A DNA stretch of 64,000 nucleotides from Kordia sp. SMS9 (GCF_003352465.1 NZ_CP031153.1:858465-922464), one strand, 5' to 3'. Positions 26,656-37,149 are shown, counted from the stretch's first letter. Made by a program: numbers and translations. The notes: generated from the letters alone by a model not told the origin.

Positions 26656-28056
26656 ATGAAGACAAAAATGATCAGTTTCGTAACTGTTGTAGCAATCCTT
26701 ATGGTTATTGGCTGCAAAAAGAAAACTACAAAGTATACAGATTTAACAGCTTCTAATGCCTGTGGTGTTGGTTGTGACACCTTGGTTTTTTTACCAAACA
26801 ATCCTATTGATGTAAAATTGTTGAATCAGCAATGTGCAAACACCTTTGCTTGGCAATCGTTTATTGCGTTGACATGGCCGTCGAGTCCTGTTGAAGCTGG
26901 ACAACCAGATCGATCAAAAACTATTGAAGATTGGGGAAAACCGGGCGATTTAACGCCGATGGCTTTAGGAACGTATAAAAGTGCTGAAAATATTTTTACC
27001 AAGCACAAACCTACCCAATGGGGAAGCAATCTCGATCAATTGATGGACACCAATCCAGACGATAATATTTCGCACAGAGAAGTAGCCGATTTTAGTAAGT
27101 TTGATGATGATAAGGAAGTGGTAAACGAGTTGTTTCAGGCTTCTGGTGGAACTTCTTGGCTTACCGATCAGAATGGAAAGTTGATTTGGTATGAGATTAA
27201 AGTAAATCATACCGAGTTTGATTTTATTACGACGAATATGTTATACGATCCTGTGCATCAAAATAAAATGGCGGAAAATGGTGGTATTTGGATGCCAAAT
27301 GGTTCTATTGAAATTAAAGCTTCTTGGCGTGAAATAGCGGATGAAGATTATGAAAAACTTAAAAATCGCTATAAGATTATTACGGCGTGGGTTCCACAAA
27401 ATGTAGTCGTGAAAAGCAGAGAAGATGTAACAATGACCGATTATAAGGAAACAAAACTAGGTTTGGTAGGATTGCATATTATTCAAAAAACACCGACCAT
27501 GCCACAGTTTCATTGGGCAACTTTTGAGCATGTAGATTTAGCACCTGAAAAACAATTGAAAGAATCTGAGGTTGATTGGTTATTGTACAATCCGGAGAAG
27601 TATACCGAAACACCTAATCAGACACCAACTGTTGGAAAAGATCCAATTGATCAACCAGTTCAAGTAATCAAAGAACATGAAGCTACCGTTGGGTTGGATG
27701 CGAAAGTACTGAACAAATTTGTACATGAACGCATTGCCGAATTGGCTCCAGAAAGTGTGTTTAAGTATTATAAATTGGTGGACAGTCAATGGCCTTCCAG
27801 TGCAGTTTCTGACGATGATAATGTAACGTTTACACCGTTGAAAGATGGAGGAAAAACACCCATAATTATGACCAATGTAACCATGGAAACATACATTCAA
27901 AAAATTTCATGCTTGGATTGTCATGTGGGCGCAGGAATTAATCACACTAAAGATGGACAAGAGTATGCTTCTGATTATAGTTTTATTTTCGGAATGGCGC
28001 AAACACAAGATTCCACCTCAGTGATGGCAAAGAAAAAGGTAAAAGCTTTAAAATAA
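26656..28056 (+). CDS. Lipoprotein with a single c-type haem site
   Basis: 466 residues. A lipobox (VIGCKKK, Cys20) makes it a lipoprotein. One CxxCH haem-binding motif, CLDCH, lies at residues 419-423 within KISCLDCHVGAGINH. The region before it has Trp-rich motifs (CANTFAWQSFIALTWPSS near residue 60) seen in uncharacterised cytochrome-like proteins. The single haem and the envelope location suggest electron transfer for the neighbouring secreted protein. I cannot name the family. The stop codon overlaps the left end of a short repeat related to the MITE-like element. Confidence 0.72.
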   Translation: MKTKMISFVTVVAILMVIGCKKKTTKYTDLTASNACGVGCDTLVFLPNNPIDVKLLNQQCANTFAWQSFIALTWPSSPVEAGQPDRSKTIEDWGKPGDLTPMALGTYKSAENIFTKHKPTQWGSNLDQLMDTNPDDNISHREVADFSKFDDDKEVVNELFQASGGTSWLTDQNGKLIWYEIKVNHTEFDFITTNMLYDPVHQNKMAENGGIWMPNGSIEIKASWREIADEDYEKLKNRYKIITAWVPQNVVVKSREDVTMTDYKETKLGLVGLHIIQKTPTMPQFHWATFEHVDLAPEKQLKESEVDWLLYNPEKYTETPNQTPTVGKDPIDQPVQVIKEHEATVGLDAKVLNKFVHERIAELAPESVFKYYKLVDSQWPSSAVSDDDNVTFTPLKDGGKTPIIMTNVTMETYIQKISCLDCHVGAGINHTKDGQEYASDYSFIFGMAQTQDSTSVMAKKKVKALK

Positions 28057-28081
28057 TACCAATTTACATTTAAAATGGTAT
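28056..28081. repeat. Short inverted copy of the MITE-like element end
   Basis: ATACCAATTTACATTTAAAA followed by TGGTAT is, with few changes, the reverse complement of the right end of the element at 11196-11219, and is itself flanked by ATACCA/TGGTAT. Confidence 0.5.
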
Positions 28082-28127
28082 AAAAATCAGTCAACTACAA
28101 CAACGTGTTATCAAACGATAACTATAC

Positions 28128-28158
28128 AAAAAGGTCGCTCACTGGAGCGACCTTTTTT
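28128..28158. terminator. Bidirectional terminator between the haem lipoprotein and the amylase
   Basis: A 13-bp stem, AAAAAGGTCGCTC with GAGCGACCTTTTT, and a 4-nt loop, flanked by A and T tracts. Confidence 0.88.
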
Positions 28159-28259
28159 AAACACTTTGTTCTCAATTTTTAAAGTTGTAATAACACTAGC
28201 TACGAACAAGTTTAGTCAAATAATGATAATATAGCTGATTCATTCATCAGAAAAAAGTG

Positions 28260-31136
28260 TTAGTCTATTAATAGTCTTTTAGTAGCTGTTCCTTGATTGG
28301 AAACAATTTTTACTAAGTATAAAGCGCGTGTCAATTCTGCCACATCAAAAGAGTGTCCGGCATTGAAACCGCCTGTAAATGTCTTGATTTGCTTTCCTGT
28401 AATATCGAAAATCTGAACTTCTTCTACGTTTTTGTCTAGTTTAAAACTGTCAGAAGCTGGATTTGGATATAATGAAAGTGTGTTGGAGTTTAGTTGGAAT
28501 TCTTCCGTACTCAACACTGATTGTTGGTTTCCAAAGATTCTAAATTGTCCCGCAGGAATTGAAATTGGATCGGCCGTATTGCTGACGCTGATGCTTGTAC
28601 TTCCTGTATCGTCCATTAAATCATACCAAGTTCCTGGATAAGGAAAATCTGGAACAATGGTCAAATCTGCCACAGAGAAGTTACATAAAATCACCACATT
28701 TTTTAAATCCGTAGCTGGAATGTTGTCATCAAAAATATAAATACGTTGTCTGATGTCATTGATATACGGACTGATAGCATAGTTTCCTTCAAATACAGGT
28801 TCATCTATTTTAAGTTGAATCAATCGTGCCCAATCATCGTAAATTTTAGCTCTGTTTGGATCGCCTAGCCAATTGTTTGTCCATTGCGGTTGTGGTTTTG
28901 TGTCTAGTTTACAATCGCCAGGTGTTGGATCGGCAGGTGTATTTACACTTCCATTGTTACACGTAAAGATAGAATTTTCCATTCCCAATGCTCCAAAGTG
29001 CCAAATCATTTTTGGTCCAGGAATCGTTAAAGAAGCCGCACCTAAAGCTGACATTCTTGATAAAGAAGTATTTAAGTCTTGCACATTATGAGAAGCTAGT
29101 GCAGCGTTTCCAAATTGCAAGTTTCTGTACATGATACGTTCTTCATCATGACTTTCAGCATACCCAACCAAACGTTTTCCGTTGAAACCTCTACTGGTGT
29201 GTCCCATTCTGGTTATGTCTGCATTGGAAGCAAATCCCATCGTTAATTGGTTGTACTGATCGGTCATTTTTCCCCACATCATAATTCCTTTTCCTTCGCC
29301 TAAACGGTAATCTGCCCATTCTTTTTCTTCGTTGTCTTGCCCTAAGTGTTCAAAGATTACATAGTGCGTATCGTCTAAACTCCATGAATAATCTGCATAT
29401 TGTTTTAAGATGGCTACACGGTCGTTTCTGTATCCGTTGGTGCAACCTTCATCTGATGCAGTACATTCTTGTGTGAATCCTTTGGTTAAATCCCAACGAA
29501 AACCATCAATTTTGTATTCTTCAATCCAATGTTTTACTACACGTTCTGTATAGTATTGCGTTCTTGGTTGTTGGTGATTAAAATCAGAACCAACACTGTA
29601 ACTGTGCGTTGCCACTTGGTTGAAATACGGGTTTTCTGAGCTTGGTTCTCCCCAACCATCGTTGTCTGGATCGTTCATCCACATACGTACCATTGGGTTT
29701 CTTCCAAAAGCATGATTTAACGCAATGTCTAAGATAACTGCAATTCCATTTTGATGGCATAAGTCTACGAATTCTTTGAATTTATCGGCTGTTCCGTAGT
29801 ATTTGTCTAATGCCAAGTGGAACGATGTATTGTATCCCCAACTTTCATTGCCTTCAAACTCCATGATTGGCATGAGCTGAATGGCATTTACGTTTAAGTC
29901 TTTAAAGTAATCAATACGATCAATTAAATTTTGATAGTTTTTATCCGCATCAAAATCACGAATTAATACTTCATAAATGATTAAGTCTTCTTTTTTAGGC
30001 TTTGCAAAGTTTGGCACTTGCCAGTTGTAAGGTGTTTGACCTGTTTGTAATACTGTAACTTCGCGTTCTTGTCCCGCAGGATACGCAGGTAAGTTTGGAT
30101 ACGTCGTTGCCGGAATGAAAGGATCATCAAATGGTGATAATACTAAGGTAGAATATGGATCAGCCGCTTTCACTAATGATGGTGAATTTGCAATTGGGGT
30201 TTCGTCCACTACCCAATATTGGTATGTGTAGTTTTGTCCTGGTGTTAATCCTGTAAGTTCTATCCAGAATTTTCCAGAAGCTCCATCTTTTTTCATTGCA
30301 TAACTTCCGTCTGGTTGCCAGTTGTTGAAGCTTCCTGCAACGTATACGAAATCTTTGTTTGGCGCATCTAAGACTAAGGTTGCTTTTGAAGTATCTGCAT
30401 CATAATTGATTCCGTCTTCTAAACCTGCTGCCATGGATTGTGTTACCGTTCCAGGATTGATAACTACACTAAAAGTTCTTGTAATGGTTGTTCCACCTAA
30501 CGTAACTTCTAATGCATAGTTTGTATTTTCTGTAATGTTAGTGTCTGTATATGAATACGATGTTCCACTACCGGAGTTGATCGTTGTTCCATTTGCTTTT
30601 AATACATACGCGGCACTTCCACCTGTGTTGTTTGCTGTAATTGTTAGGTTTGATCCTGAAGCTAATATGGTTGTGCTCCCATTATCTGGCGTTACCAATG
30701 TAGTTTGAAACGCTCCTACATCAAAGAAGAAGTCAGAACAACCGTTATCTTTAAATTCTTGTGTTCCGTTTTCGTTTCTGAACACCATTCCCATTTTGGT
30801 AATGGTTGCTGCTTGTGCAGTGGTTAATCCGTAGTGAGTTTCAGGCACAATGGTAATTTGCCATAGTCCGCCACCCATATCTGTCATTTCTCCAACGCCA
30901 TCGTCTTGTCCCCAGTTTCCTGTAACATAGGTCCAAGGGTTGGCATCGGTTCCTACACCTGAGTGTAGGTATACTTTACCTGGATTAGTGATTCCGTCAC
31001 AATCCGTTGCTGTACTATTGATATCAACCGTAATCGTGATCGATTGGTTTACCTCAAAAGGATTTGGTGAAATGGTTACTTGACCAAATGCAATACTCGC
31101 AAACAGCAAACATACAATAAGTAATTTTTTTTTCAT
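28260..31136 (-). CDS. Secreted GH13 alpha-amylase with T9SS sorting domain
   Basis: 958 residues. A signal peptide (MKKKLLIVCLLFASIAFGQ) is followed by beta-sandwich domains to about residue 230 and a CBM48-like domain (VYVAGSFNNWQPDGSYAMKK-type, reading FVYVAGSFNNWQPDGSYAM) at about 260-330. The GH13 barrel follows from about 380. Conserved GH13 pieces are visible: VILDIALNHAFG, IDGFRWDLTKGF (nucleophile Asp), VIFEHLGQ (acid Glu) and YAESHDEERIMY (third Asp). The last 75 residues are a type A type IX secretion sorting domain (LSLYPNPASDSFKL to RLLID), so the enzyme is exported through the T9SS to the surface or medium. It is the last gene of the susCDE arm, separated from susE by a terminator-like hairpin. 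Role: cutting starch-like glucan outside the cell. Confidence 0.92.
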   Translation of the reverse strand: MKKKLLIVCLLFASIAFGQVTISPNPFEVNQSITITVDINSTATDCDGITNPGKVYLHSGVGTDANPWTYVTGNWGQDDGVGEMTDMGGGLWQITIVPETHYGLTTAQAATITKMGMVFRNENGTQEFKDNGCSDFFFDVGAFQTTLVTPDNGSTTILASGSNLTITANNTGGSAAYVLKANGTTINSGSGTSYSYTDTNITENTNYALEVTLGGTTITRTFSVVINPGTVTQSMAAGLEDGINYDADTSKATLVLDAPNKDFVYVAGSFNNWQPDGSYAMKKDGASGKFWIELTGLTPGQNYTYQYWVVDETPIANSPSLVKAADPYSTLVLSPFDDPFIPATTYPNLPAYPAGQEREVTVLQTGQTPYNWQVPNFAKPKKEDLIIYEVLIRDFDADKNYQNLIDRIDYFKDLNVNAIQLMPIMEFEGNESWGYNTSFHLALDKYYGTADKFKEFVDLCHQNGIAVILDIALNHAFGRNPMVRMWMNDPDNDGWGEPSSENPYFNQVATHSYSVGSDFNHQQPRTQYYTERVVKHWIEEYKIDGFRWDLTKGFTQECTASDEGCTNGYRNDRVAILKQYADYSWSLDDTHYVIFEHLGQDNEEKEWADYRLGEGKGIMMWGKMTDQYNQLTMGFASNADITRMGHTSRGFNGKRLVGYAESHDEERIMYRNLQFGNAALASHNVQDLNTSLSRMSALGAASLTIPGPKMIWHFGALGMENSIFTCNNGSVNTPADPTPGDCKLDTKPQPQWTNNWLGDPNRAKIYDDWARLIQLKIDEPVFEGNYAISPYINDIRQRIYIFDDNIPATDLKNVVILCNFSVADLTIVPDFPYPGTWYDLMDDTGSTSISVSNTADPISIPAGQFRIFGNQQSVLSTEEFQLNSNTLSLYPNPASDSFKLDKNVEEVQIFDITGKQIKTFTGGFNAGHSFDVAELTRALYLVKIVSNQGTATKRLLID

Positions 31137-31300
31137 TTGTGTCTTTTTTTGTCAGACAGAAGTTGCCATCCGAACGCAATTCGTCATGGCTATTTCATAG
31201 CTTTTGTTTGAACATTGATTGATTACTACCTTTTCTATGAAATATGATTCACTATCAGTTTGTCTCTCTGAATGATATAGTAGAATTGGTATAAGGATAA

Positions 31301-31336
31301 AAAAGGCTGTAACAGTTTGAGTAGTTACAGCCTTTT
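31301..31336 (-). terminator. Terminator between susE-like gene and amylase
   Basis: A 13-bp stem, AAAAGGCTGTAAC with GTTACAGCCTTTT, with a T-run on the minus strand. It probably lowers amylase transcription relative to susCDE or marks a separate amylase promoter. Confidence 0.8.
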
Positions 31337-31350
31337 GGATGATCATTATA

Positions 31351-32412
31351 TTAATTTTGCGTCAGTGTGTATGTGTATTCTCTTGGATTGCTCAAGTCTA
31401 ATACCACTGTATAGTTTCCTGCTGCAGGCACTGGAATGTTATCACCTCCAGGATTTAAACGTCCGTCTGCTCCAGTATCTCCGTAGTTCCAATCCCAACC
31501 ATCGTTTGCTCTAAACTTGATTTCGTCAGCTGTTAAATCAATTGTAATTGAGAATGTTTGTGTTGCTGGGTCATACGTCATGTCGTTATCACTATCCCAA
31601 CCTGTTGGTGTTCCAGATCCAATTAATCCCCAGTTTGAGTACTGAGCAGCACTGTATGTTAAGTTTTCAGTATCTACTTGTAATAAGTAGTATCCTGGTG
31701 TTGCTGGCACATTTGATTCTCCATCATCTACTAAGATTCCAGAGAAACTTCCGTCATCTCCCCAATCTGTATTTCCCCAAGCGAAGTTTCCTGTTTCGTC
31801 TGGTGCTACAAATTTGTATTCAGTTTCTAACCAAACATATCCTTCATAATCAGAAGCTCCAAAGTCAGAAGCTGCTAATCTTGGTGCTGTTGCTGGATCC
31901 CATCCTTGGTGATCTCCTGGTACAGCGATCATTGGTAATGACGTTGTATATGGAGTTACATTTAATGTGATTGTTTCAGAAACTTGCTCTTGTGCATCTT
32001 GTGTTCCAATAGAAGAAATTACACGCACATCAATGTCACCTGCTACAAAAGGGCTCAATCCTAAGCCGATTGCTGCATCGTTTAATTGTAAGTGTGTCCA
32101 AGAAAGGAATCTTTCATTGGTAGATCCACCTAAAACTGGTACTGCAAAGTCTGTTCCTCCAAGTGCAATTTCTACATTGTATGTGATTGCAGTTTGCGCA
32201 TCATAGTCTGCATCGTCCCAAACAAGGGTTGTTGCTACATCTTGTTCATTGTCAGCATTTAAAATTAATGCTGTTCCTGAACTTGGAGTTCGTAATTCTG
32301 GTCCTCCTTGAGGAGAAGCTATAATAAAGTTGTCATCATCGCTACATGCGTTAAATCCAACAAAGGCAACTATTGCCAAAAAGCCTGTAGTTATTTTGTT
32401 TAATTTTTTCAT
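31351..32412 (-). CDS. susE: SusE-like outer membrane glucan-binding lipoprotein
   Basis: 353 residues. A lipobox (GFNACSDDD, Cys23) is followed by a SusE-type N-terminal domain (EQDVATTLVWDDADYDAQTA) and two starch-binding-like domains at about 150-350 with repeated W-N/D-Y and GxYTV pieces (ending AAGNYTVVLDLSNPREYTYT). Known role: surface glucan binding with SusD. It follows susD by 12 bp. The symbol is given by position and domain type. Confidence 0.82.
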   Translation of the reverse strand: MKKLNKITTGFLAIVAFVGFNACSDDDNFIIASPQGGPELRTPSSGTALILNADNEQDVATTLVWDDADYDAQTAITYNVEIALGGTDFAVPVLGGSTNERFLSWTHLQLNDAAIGLGLSPFVAGDIDVRVISSIGTQDAQEQVSETITLNVTPYTTSLPMIAVPGDHQGWDPATAPRLAASDFGASDYEGYVWLETEYKFVAPDETGNFAWGNTDWGDDGSFSGILVDDGESNVPATPGYYLLQVDTENLTYSAAQYSNWGLIGSGTPTGWDSDNDMTYDPATQTFSITIDLTADEIKFRANDGWDWNYGDTGADGRLNPGGDNIPVPAAGNYTVVLDLSNPREYTYTLTQN

Positions 32413-32424
32413 TTTTATTTTTTT

Positions 32425-34008
32425 TTAGTAACCTGGGTTTTGAGTTAAATTAGGGTTTGCGGTAATGTCTGTAGCTGGAATTGGGAATAAATCTCTGAAT
32501 GCTTCAGTAGTTGTTCCAGTTTCTACATTTCCTTTCCATGGCCATACACCTTGGTCTGAGAATTGTCCAAAACGAATTAAATCCGTTCTTCTGTGTGCTT
32601 CCCAGTGTAATTCTCTTGAACGTTCTGCTAGTAAGAATTCGTCTGTAACATCTGCAAAACCTCCAATTGGGTTTGCGTTTGAACGCTGTCTTACCATATT
32701 GATGTATTGTACTGCTAATCCTTGATCGCCTTGACCACTTCTTTTTACTGCTTCTGCATACATTAAATACGCATCTGCTAAACGGAATAATGGGAAGTCT
32801 GTATCGATGAAATCTCCTCCTGCATCAGATCCAGGAACACCTTCACTTGTTACATTTTTAAACTTTTCAACAGCATAACCATCATTAAAGTTGAATACAT
32901 CTTCGATTTCTAATTCTTGTCCGTCTGTAAAGAAATTTGCTCTAGCATCCGTTGCTAATTCAGAAGCTGAGAATTGATTTACGAATGCTTTCGTAGTTCT
33001 AATTCCGCCCCAACCTCCGTTGATACCGAATGCTGCTGCGCTCATGTTTCCTCCAACTGGTGCGTGTACCAAGAATGTCATTGCCCCAAATCCTTGCGTG
33101 TTTAATCCGTCAGAATTCAGCGTGAAAATCATTTCGTTTTGGGCTCCGTTGGTATCATTATCCGCTAAGAATAATTCATCATAATCATCATGCAAGGTAT
33201 ATCCTGCACCGATAATGTTTTCTAGGAGTGGAATTGCTTGTGCACTTTGATCAGTTCCTGTATACACTTCTGCATTCAAATACACTTTTGCTAATAACAT
33301 CCAAACCGCTGCTCTATCAGCTCTTCCGTATACATTTTGGCGTGCGCCTACCATTAATGGTTCAATTTCTGTTAATTCAGAAACGATAAAATCATAAACT
33401 TCTTGGCGGCTTCCTTGTTCAGGCAAAAATGCGCCAATAGGATCTGCTTCTGTTACAAAAGGAACATTTCCAAACATGTCGATTGCATGCCAGTAGCTCA
33501 TTGCTCTTAAGAAGCGAACCTCAGCTTTAAAAGCTGCTGGAAAGAATTCTGATTCTGGAATATCGGCAGTACTTCTTAGAAATTCATTCGAGATTGAAAT
33601 CTGAAAGAAAATTCTATTATACATTGCCGTAATAAATTCGTTTGCTGGCGTCCAAACTTGCCAGTTAAGGTCATGGATAGTACCGTCGTTCCAAGCAATT
33701 AAGGCTTCATCTGTCGTTAATTGTTGGTGTTTCCAGTATTGTCTCAAATAGTTTGAGAACCCTTCATCAATTCCTGAAATATCAGGATTACCAGCAGGAC
33801 CTTGTTGTCCACTTACAACAAAACCTGCATAAATTCTCGCAAGGAATTGTTCAATGGCTGCAGGATCGTCAAAAACGTTCGCTCCAGTCACTTCTATTAC
33901 TGGCTCTAGGTCAAGTTCGCTTTCACAAGAAGTGAAACCAAAACTCGCTACGAGCAGTAATAGTACAATACCGATACGATTTGATTGTTTTCTAATTGTT
34001 TTCATCAT
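32425..34008 (-). CDS. susD: SusD/RagB-family glycan-binding lipoprotein
   Basis: 527 residues. A lipobox (FTSCESELDL, Cys28) and the SusD fold are clear: the N-terminal EVTGANVFDDPAAIEQFLAR, the helical TPR-like part, and the C-terminal EFLLAERSRELHWEAHRRTD followed by DLIRFGQF. It forms the lid over the TonB-dependent SusC pore and captures glucan at the surface. It follows susC by 28 bp and precedes susE by 12 bp. Specificity for alpha-glucan is inferred from the neighbouring amylases and maltose phosphorylase. Confidence 0.92.
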   Translation of the reverse strand: MMKTIRKQSNRIGIVLLLLVASFGFTSCESELDLEPVIEVTGANVFDDPAAIEQFLARIYAGFVVSGQQGPAGNPDISGIDEGFSNYLRQYWKHQQLTTDEALIAWNDGTIHDLNWQVWTPANEFITAMYNRIFFQISISNEFLRSTADIPESEFFPAAFKAEVRFLRAMSYWHAIDMFGNVPFVTEADPIGAFLPEQGSRQEVYDFIVSELTEIEPLMVGARQNVYGRADRAAVWMLLAKVYLNAEVYTGTDQSAQAIPLLENIIGAGYTLHDDYDELFLADNDTNGAQNEMIFTLNSDGLNTQGFGAMTFLVHAPVGGNMSAAAFGINGGWGGIRTTKAFVNQFSASELATDARANFFTDGQELEIEDVFNFNDGYAVEKFKNVTSEGVPGSDAGGDFIDTDFPLFRLADAYLMYAEAVKRSGQGDQGLAVQYINMVRQRSNANPIGGFADVTDEFLLAERSRELHWEAHRRTDLIRFGQFSDQGVWPWKGNVETGTTTEAFRDLFPIPATDITANPNLTQNPGY

Positions 34009-34036
34009 TGTGTGTATATAATTTGGTATTACTTTA

Positions 34037-36967
34037 TTATAGGTTAAAATTCAATCCCATCAAAATATTTCTTTGTCTAGGGTAGAAGTTGTTATCAATT
34101 CCTCCATTGATTTCAGGATCTAATCCATCATAATCTGTAATCGTGAATAAATTTTGTCCTGATACATACACTCTCAATCGCGCTTTATCGAATAAATCAT
34201 CAATAGTGTATCCGATTGAAATGTTATCTAGTTTTACAAATGATGCATCTTGAACATAATAATCTGAAAATAATTGTTGGTTTTGAAAACCAGTGTCTAA
34301 AATAGATGTATTTACGTTGTTGATTGAGTTTGCACCAAATAAAGATTGTACGTTTCCTGTGTTTGAAGCTACGTTGTTGTATGCATAGTTTCCAATATTA
34401 GCTCTTAACGTAAAAGCAAAGTCAAAGTTTCCATATTGCATGTAGGAAGAGAATCCAATTACAGCATCTGGATTTGGGCTTTCACCTATATATCTATCAC
34501 TATCGTTCACAACACCATCTCCGTTAATGTCTACATAAGCACCTTCAATTGGCGCACCATTCGCATCATATATTTGTTTAAATGTGTAGAAAGAGTTGAT
34601 TTCATTACCTACAGAGTTAATTTGAATGGTATTACCAACACCACCTGCAATTCCTCCAGTTAAAACACCTGGTGAATCTGTATTGTCTGTTAAGAATAAT
34701 TTTGTGATTTCATTGTCAAAGAAAGAAACATTGAAGTTGGTATCCCATGTGAAGTTTTCAGTTTGAACAATAGAAGCATTTAAGCTAATTTCTAAACCTC
34801 TTGCTTCTAAGTTACCAACATTGGTCAATAACATGTTAGAAAGGTTGGTTCCTGCTGGAATTGGAATATTATTTAATAAGTCCTCTACTTTGTTTTCATA
34901 TACTTCTATGGAACCTGTTAAACGATCGTTGAAGAATCCGAAATCTACACCAAGGTTGATTGATTTAGAACGTTCCCAACGTAAGTTTTCGTCATATTCT
35001 TCTGGACGAAGTGTGGTTACAAAACGAGGAGAACCATCTGAATTGTATCCAAATTGGTATTGAACGCGTGCATCTCCAAACGTAAAACGTGGAAGGTATC
35101 CATAATCTTGTCCTGCAATTTCTTGCTGACCTGTTTCTCCGTAACCTGCTCTTAATTTTAATTGAGAGAATACTTTTGAATCTTTCATGAAGTTTTCTTC
35201 AATTATATTCCATCCTAAAGAAACACCTCCAAAAATATCAGAACGATCATCTGGATTTAAACGTGAAGAAATATCATTTCTAAGATTTACATTGAATAAA
35301 TATTTACCATCATAATCTACATTTATTCTACCAAAGTATGATTCTATGGCGTTTTCTCCAATACTCTTAAATTGGTTTGTTACACCAACTCCCGTAGTTG
35401 ATTCAGAGATGTTTGATCTGTAATAACGTTGAAATGAGTGTCCAACCGTTGCATCAACCGTAGTTTTAATGTCTTCAAAAGTTTGCTTGTAGTTCGCATA
35501 TACATCTAAAAGTCTGTTTCTACTCAAGTTATCGTAGAATCCTGTAACTCCTTGTTGGTTAAAGTTAGAAGCCGCTTCCGCTGGAATAAACGTATTTCCT
35601 TTCACTTCATTATAGTCATACCCTCCAAGAGCTGTTAATTTTACATTTCTGAAAAATGGTAACGTATAGTCAATTTTCAAACTTCCTGTACTTCTTCTCG
35701 TGTCTGCGATATTACTGTTTTGTTCTAATAATCCAACTGGGTTACGTACTGCTATTGGATTGATGTCTCCATTTTGATCTACAATTTCAGTGTAGCCACC
35801 AAATGGGCTGTTTGGATCAAATACAGATTGCGTAGGATCAAAAGAAACCGCTGCTCCAATAGCACCAGTATTTGCAAAGGTATCTTCAACCAAAGCTCCT
35901 AAAACATTTGCTTCAATACGTAAATCATCATCTAATAGGCGCTGAATAAACTTTATAGAACCAGACCAACGATCTACTCTGGAGTTTCTTAAAGTTCCTT
36001 CTTGTGTTACATACCCAACAGAAGCTCTATAGCTAGAATTGCCAAAACCTCCAGATACAGTTACATTAGTATCCGCAGTTAACGATCCTCTATAAATTTC
36101 ATCTTGCCAATCAGTACTTGTGCTTCCTAATTGTGAAATTTGGTTTGCATTTCCATTAGCGGTTACTAAATCTCTAAATTGAGTCGCCGATAAAACATCT
36201 ACTTCATTAAAGTTATCTCCAACTGCCGTGTAGTGATTTACACTAATATTAAATGGTGACCCTGATTTTCCTTTTTTCGTCGTAATTAAAATGACACCTG
36301 CTGTTGCTCTAGATCCGTAGATAGAAGCGGCAGAGGCATCTTTTAATACTGTAAAAGATTCAATATCGTTAGGGTTAATGTAGTTTAATCCTCCACTTGT
36401 AGGATCTAAAGGAACTCCGTCAACAACAATTAAAGGATTTGTGCTTGCTGCTAATGAAGAAACTCCACCTCTTACTCTAATAGTAGAACCAGAACCTGGC
36501 GCTCCACTAGGAGGTGTTACTTGTACACCAGCAGTTTTACCCGCAATTAACTGTTCTGGCGAAACAATAGCTCCACCATTGAAGTCTTCTGTGCTTACCG
36601 ATTCAACGGAACCTGTAACGTCTTTCTTTACAGCAGAACCGTAACCGATAACGACAACTTCATCAAGTTTGGAAGCATCTTCTTCCATCGCTACATTAAG
36701 AGTAGCCTGTCCTGTATATGCGATTTCCTGAGTTTTGTATCCCACATACGTAAATACAATGGTTTGGCCATTTGTAGCACTAATTTGATAATTACCATCA
36801 AAATCAGTGGTTGTTCCAGTGGTTGTTCCTTTGATAACCACATTCACTCCTAATAAGGGAGTTCCTGTAGATTGCTCAGTAACAACACCTGTCACTTTTG
36901 TTTGGGCAAGCATTCCGATGGGAATCAAAAAAGCCAAAAACAAAATAAATTTTTGCATTTTCTTCAT
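34037..36967 (-). CDS. susC: SusC/RagA-family TonB-dependent outer membrane transporter
   Basis: 976 residues. A signal peptide (MKKMQKFILFLAFLIPIGML) is followed by the carboxypeptidase-like domain (KVTGVVTEQSTGTPLLGVNV at about 24-100), a TonB-box/plug domain (VVIGYGSAVKKDVTGSVESV, then LIVVDGVPLDP and ITTKKGKSG) and the 22-strand barrel ending in RQRNILMGLNFNL. It imports oligosaccharides through the outer membrane using TonB. First gene of the minus-strand arm. Its promoter region faces the LacI gene and contains an operator-like palindrome at 37150. Known flavobacterial maltodextrin loci have this same order. Confidence 0.94.
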   Translation of the reverse strand: MKKMQKFILFLAFLIPIGMLAQTKVTGVVTEQSTGTPLLGVNVVIKGTTTGTTTDFDGNYQISATNGQTIVFTYVGYKTQEIAYTGQATLNVAMEEDASKLDEVVVIGYGSAVKKDVTGSVESVSTEDFNGGAIVSPEQLIAGKTAGVQVTPPSGAPGSGSTIRVRGGVSSLAASTNPLIVVDGVPLDPTSGGLNYINPNDIESFTVLKDASAASIYGSRATAGVILITTKKGKSGSPFNISVNHYTAVGDNFNEVDVLSATQFRDLVTANGNANQISQLGSTSTDWQDEIYRGSLTADTNVTVSGGFGNSSYRASVGYVTQEGTLRNSRVDRWSGSIKFIQRLLDDDLRIEANVLGALVEDTFANTGAIGAAVSFDPTQSVFDPNSPFGGYTEIVDQNGDINPIAVRNPVGLLEQNSNIADTRRSTGSLKIDYTLPFFRNVKLTALGGYDYNEVKGNTFIPAEAASNFNQQGVTGFYDNLSRNRLLDVYANYKQTFEDIKTTVDATVGHSFQRYYRSNISESTTGVGVTNQFKSIGENAIESYFGRINVDYDGKYLFNVNLRNDISSRLNPDDRSDIFGGVSLGWNIIEENFMKDSKVFSQLKLRAGYGETGQQEIAGQDYGYLPRFTFGDARVQYQFGYNSDGSPRFVTTLRPEEYDENLRWERSKSINLGVDFGFFNDRLTGSIEVYENKVEDLLNNIPIPAGTNLSNMLLTNVGNLEARGLEISLNASIVQTENFTWDTNFNVSFFDNEITKLFLTDNTDSPGVLTGGIAGGVGNTIQINSVGNEINSFYTFKQIYDANGAPIEGAYVDINGDGVVNDSDRYIGESPNPDAVIGFSSYMQYGNFDFAFTLRANIGNYAYNNVASNTGNVQSLFGANSINNVNTSILDTGFQNQQLFSDYYVQDASFVKLDNISIGYTIDDLFDKARLRVYVSGQNLFTITDYDGLDPEINGGIDNNFYPRQRNILMGLNFNL

Positions 36968-37149
36968 TTGTCTAATTTTTTATTTTCAAAATTGTCGTAA
37001 AATAATCACGTTTTTTTCAATCATTTCTGATTCTTTTTTTTGACAAAATCCGTGATATTTTTGATTAAATACTTTATATTTTTACCTCTCGATGTTAAAA
37101 CTATGTAAAATTTGAGGAAATCAAAATCTAGGCACAACTTTTGATTCCA

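Noticed and set aside
31548..31970. 140-codon open frame opposite the susE-like gene
   Set aside because: Leu/His-rich shadow of a coding strand, without homology I recognise.
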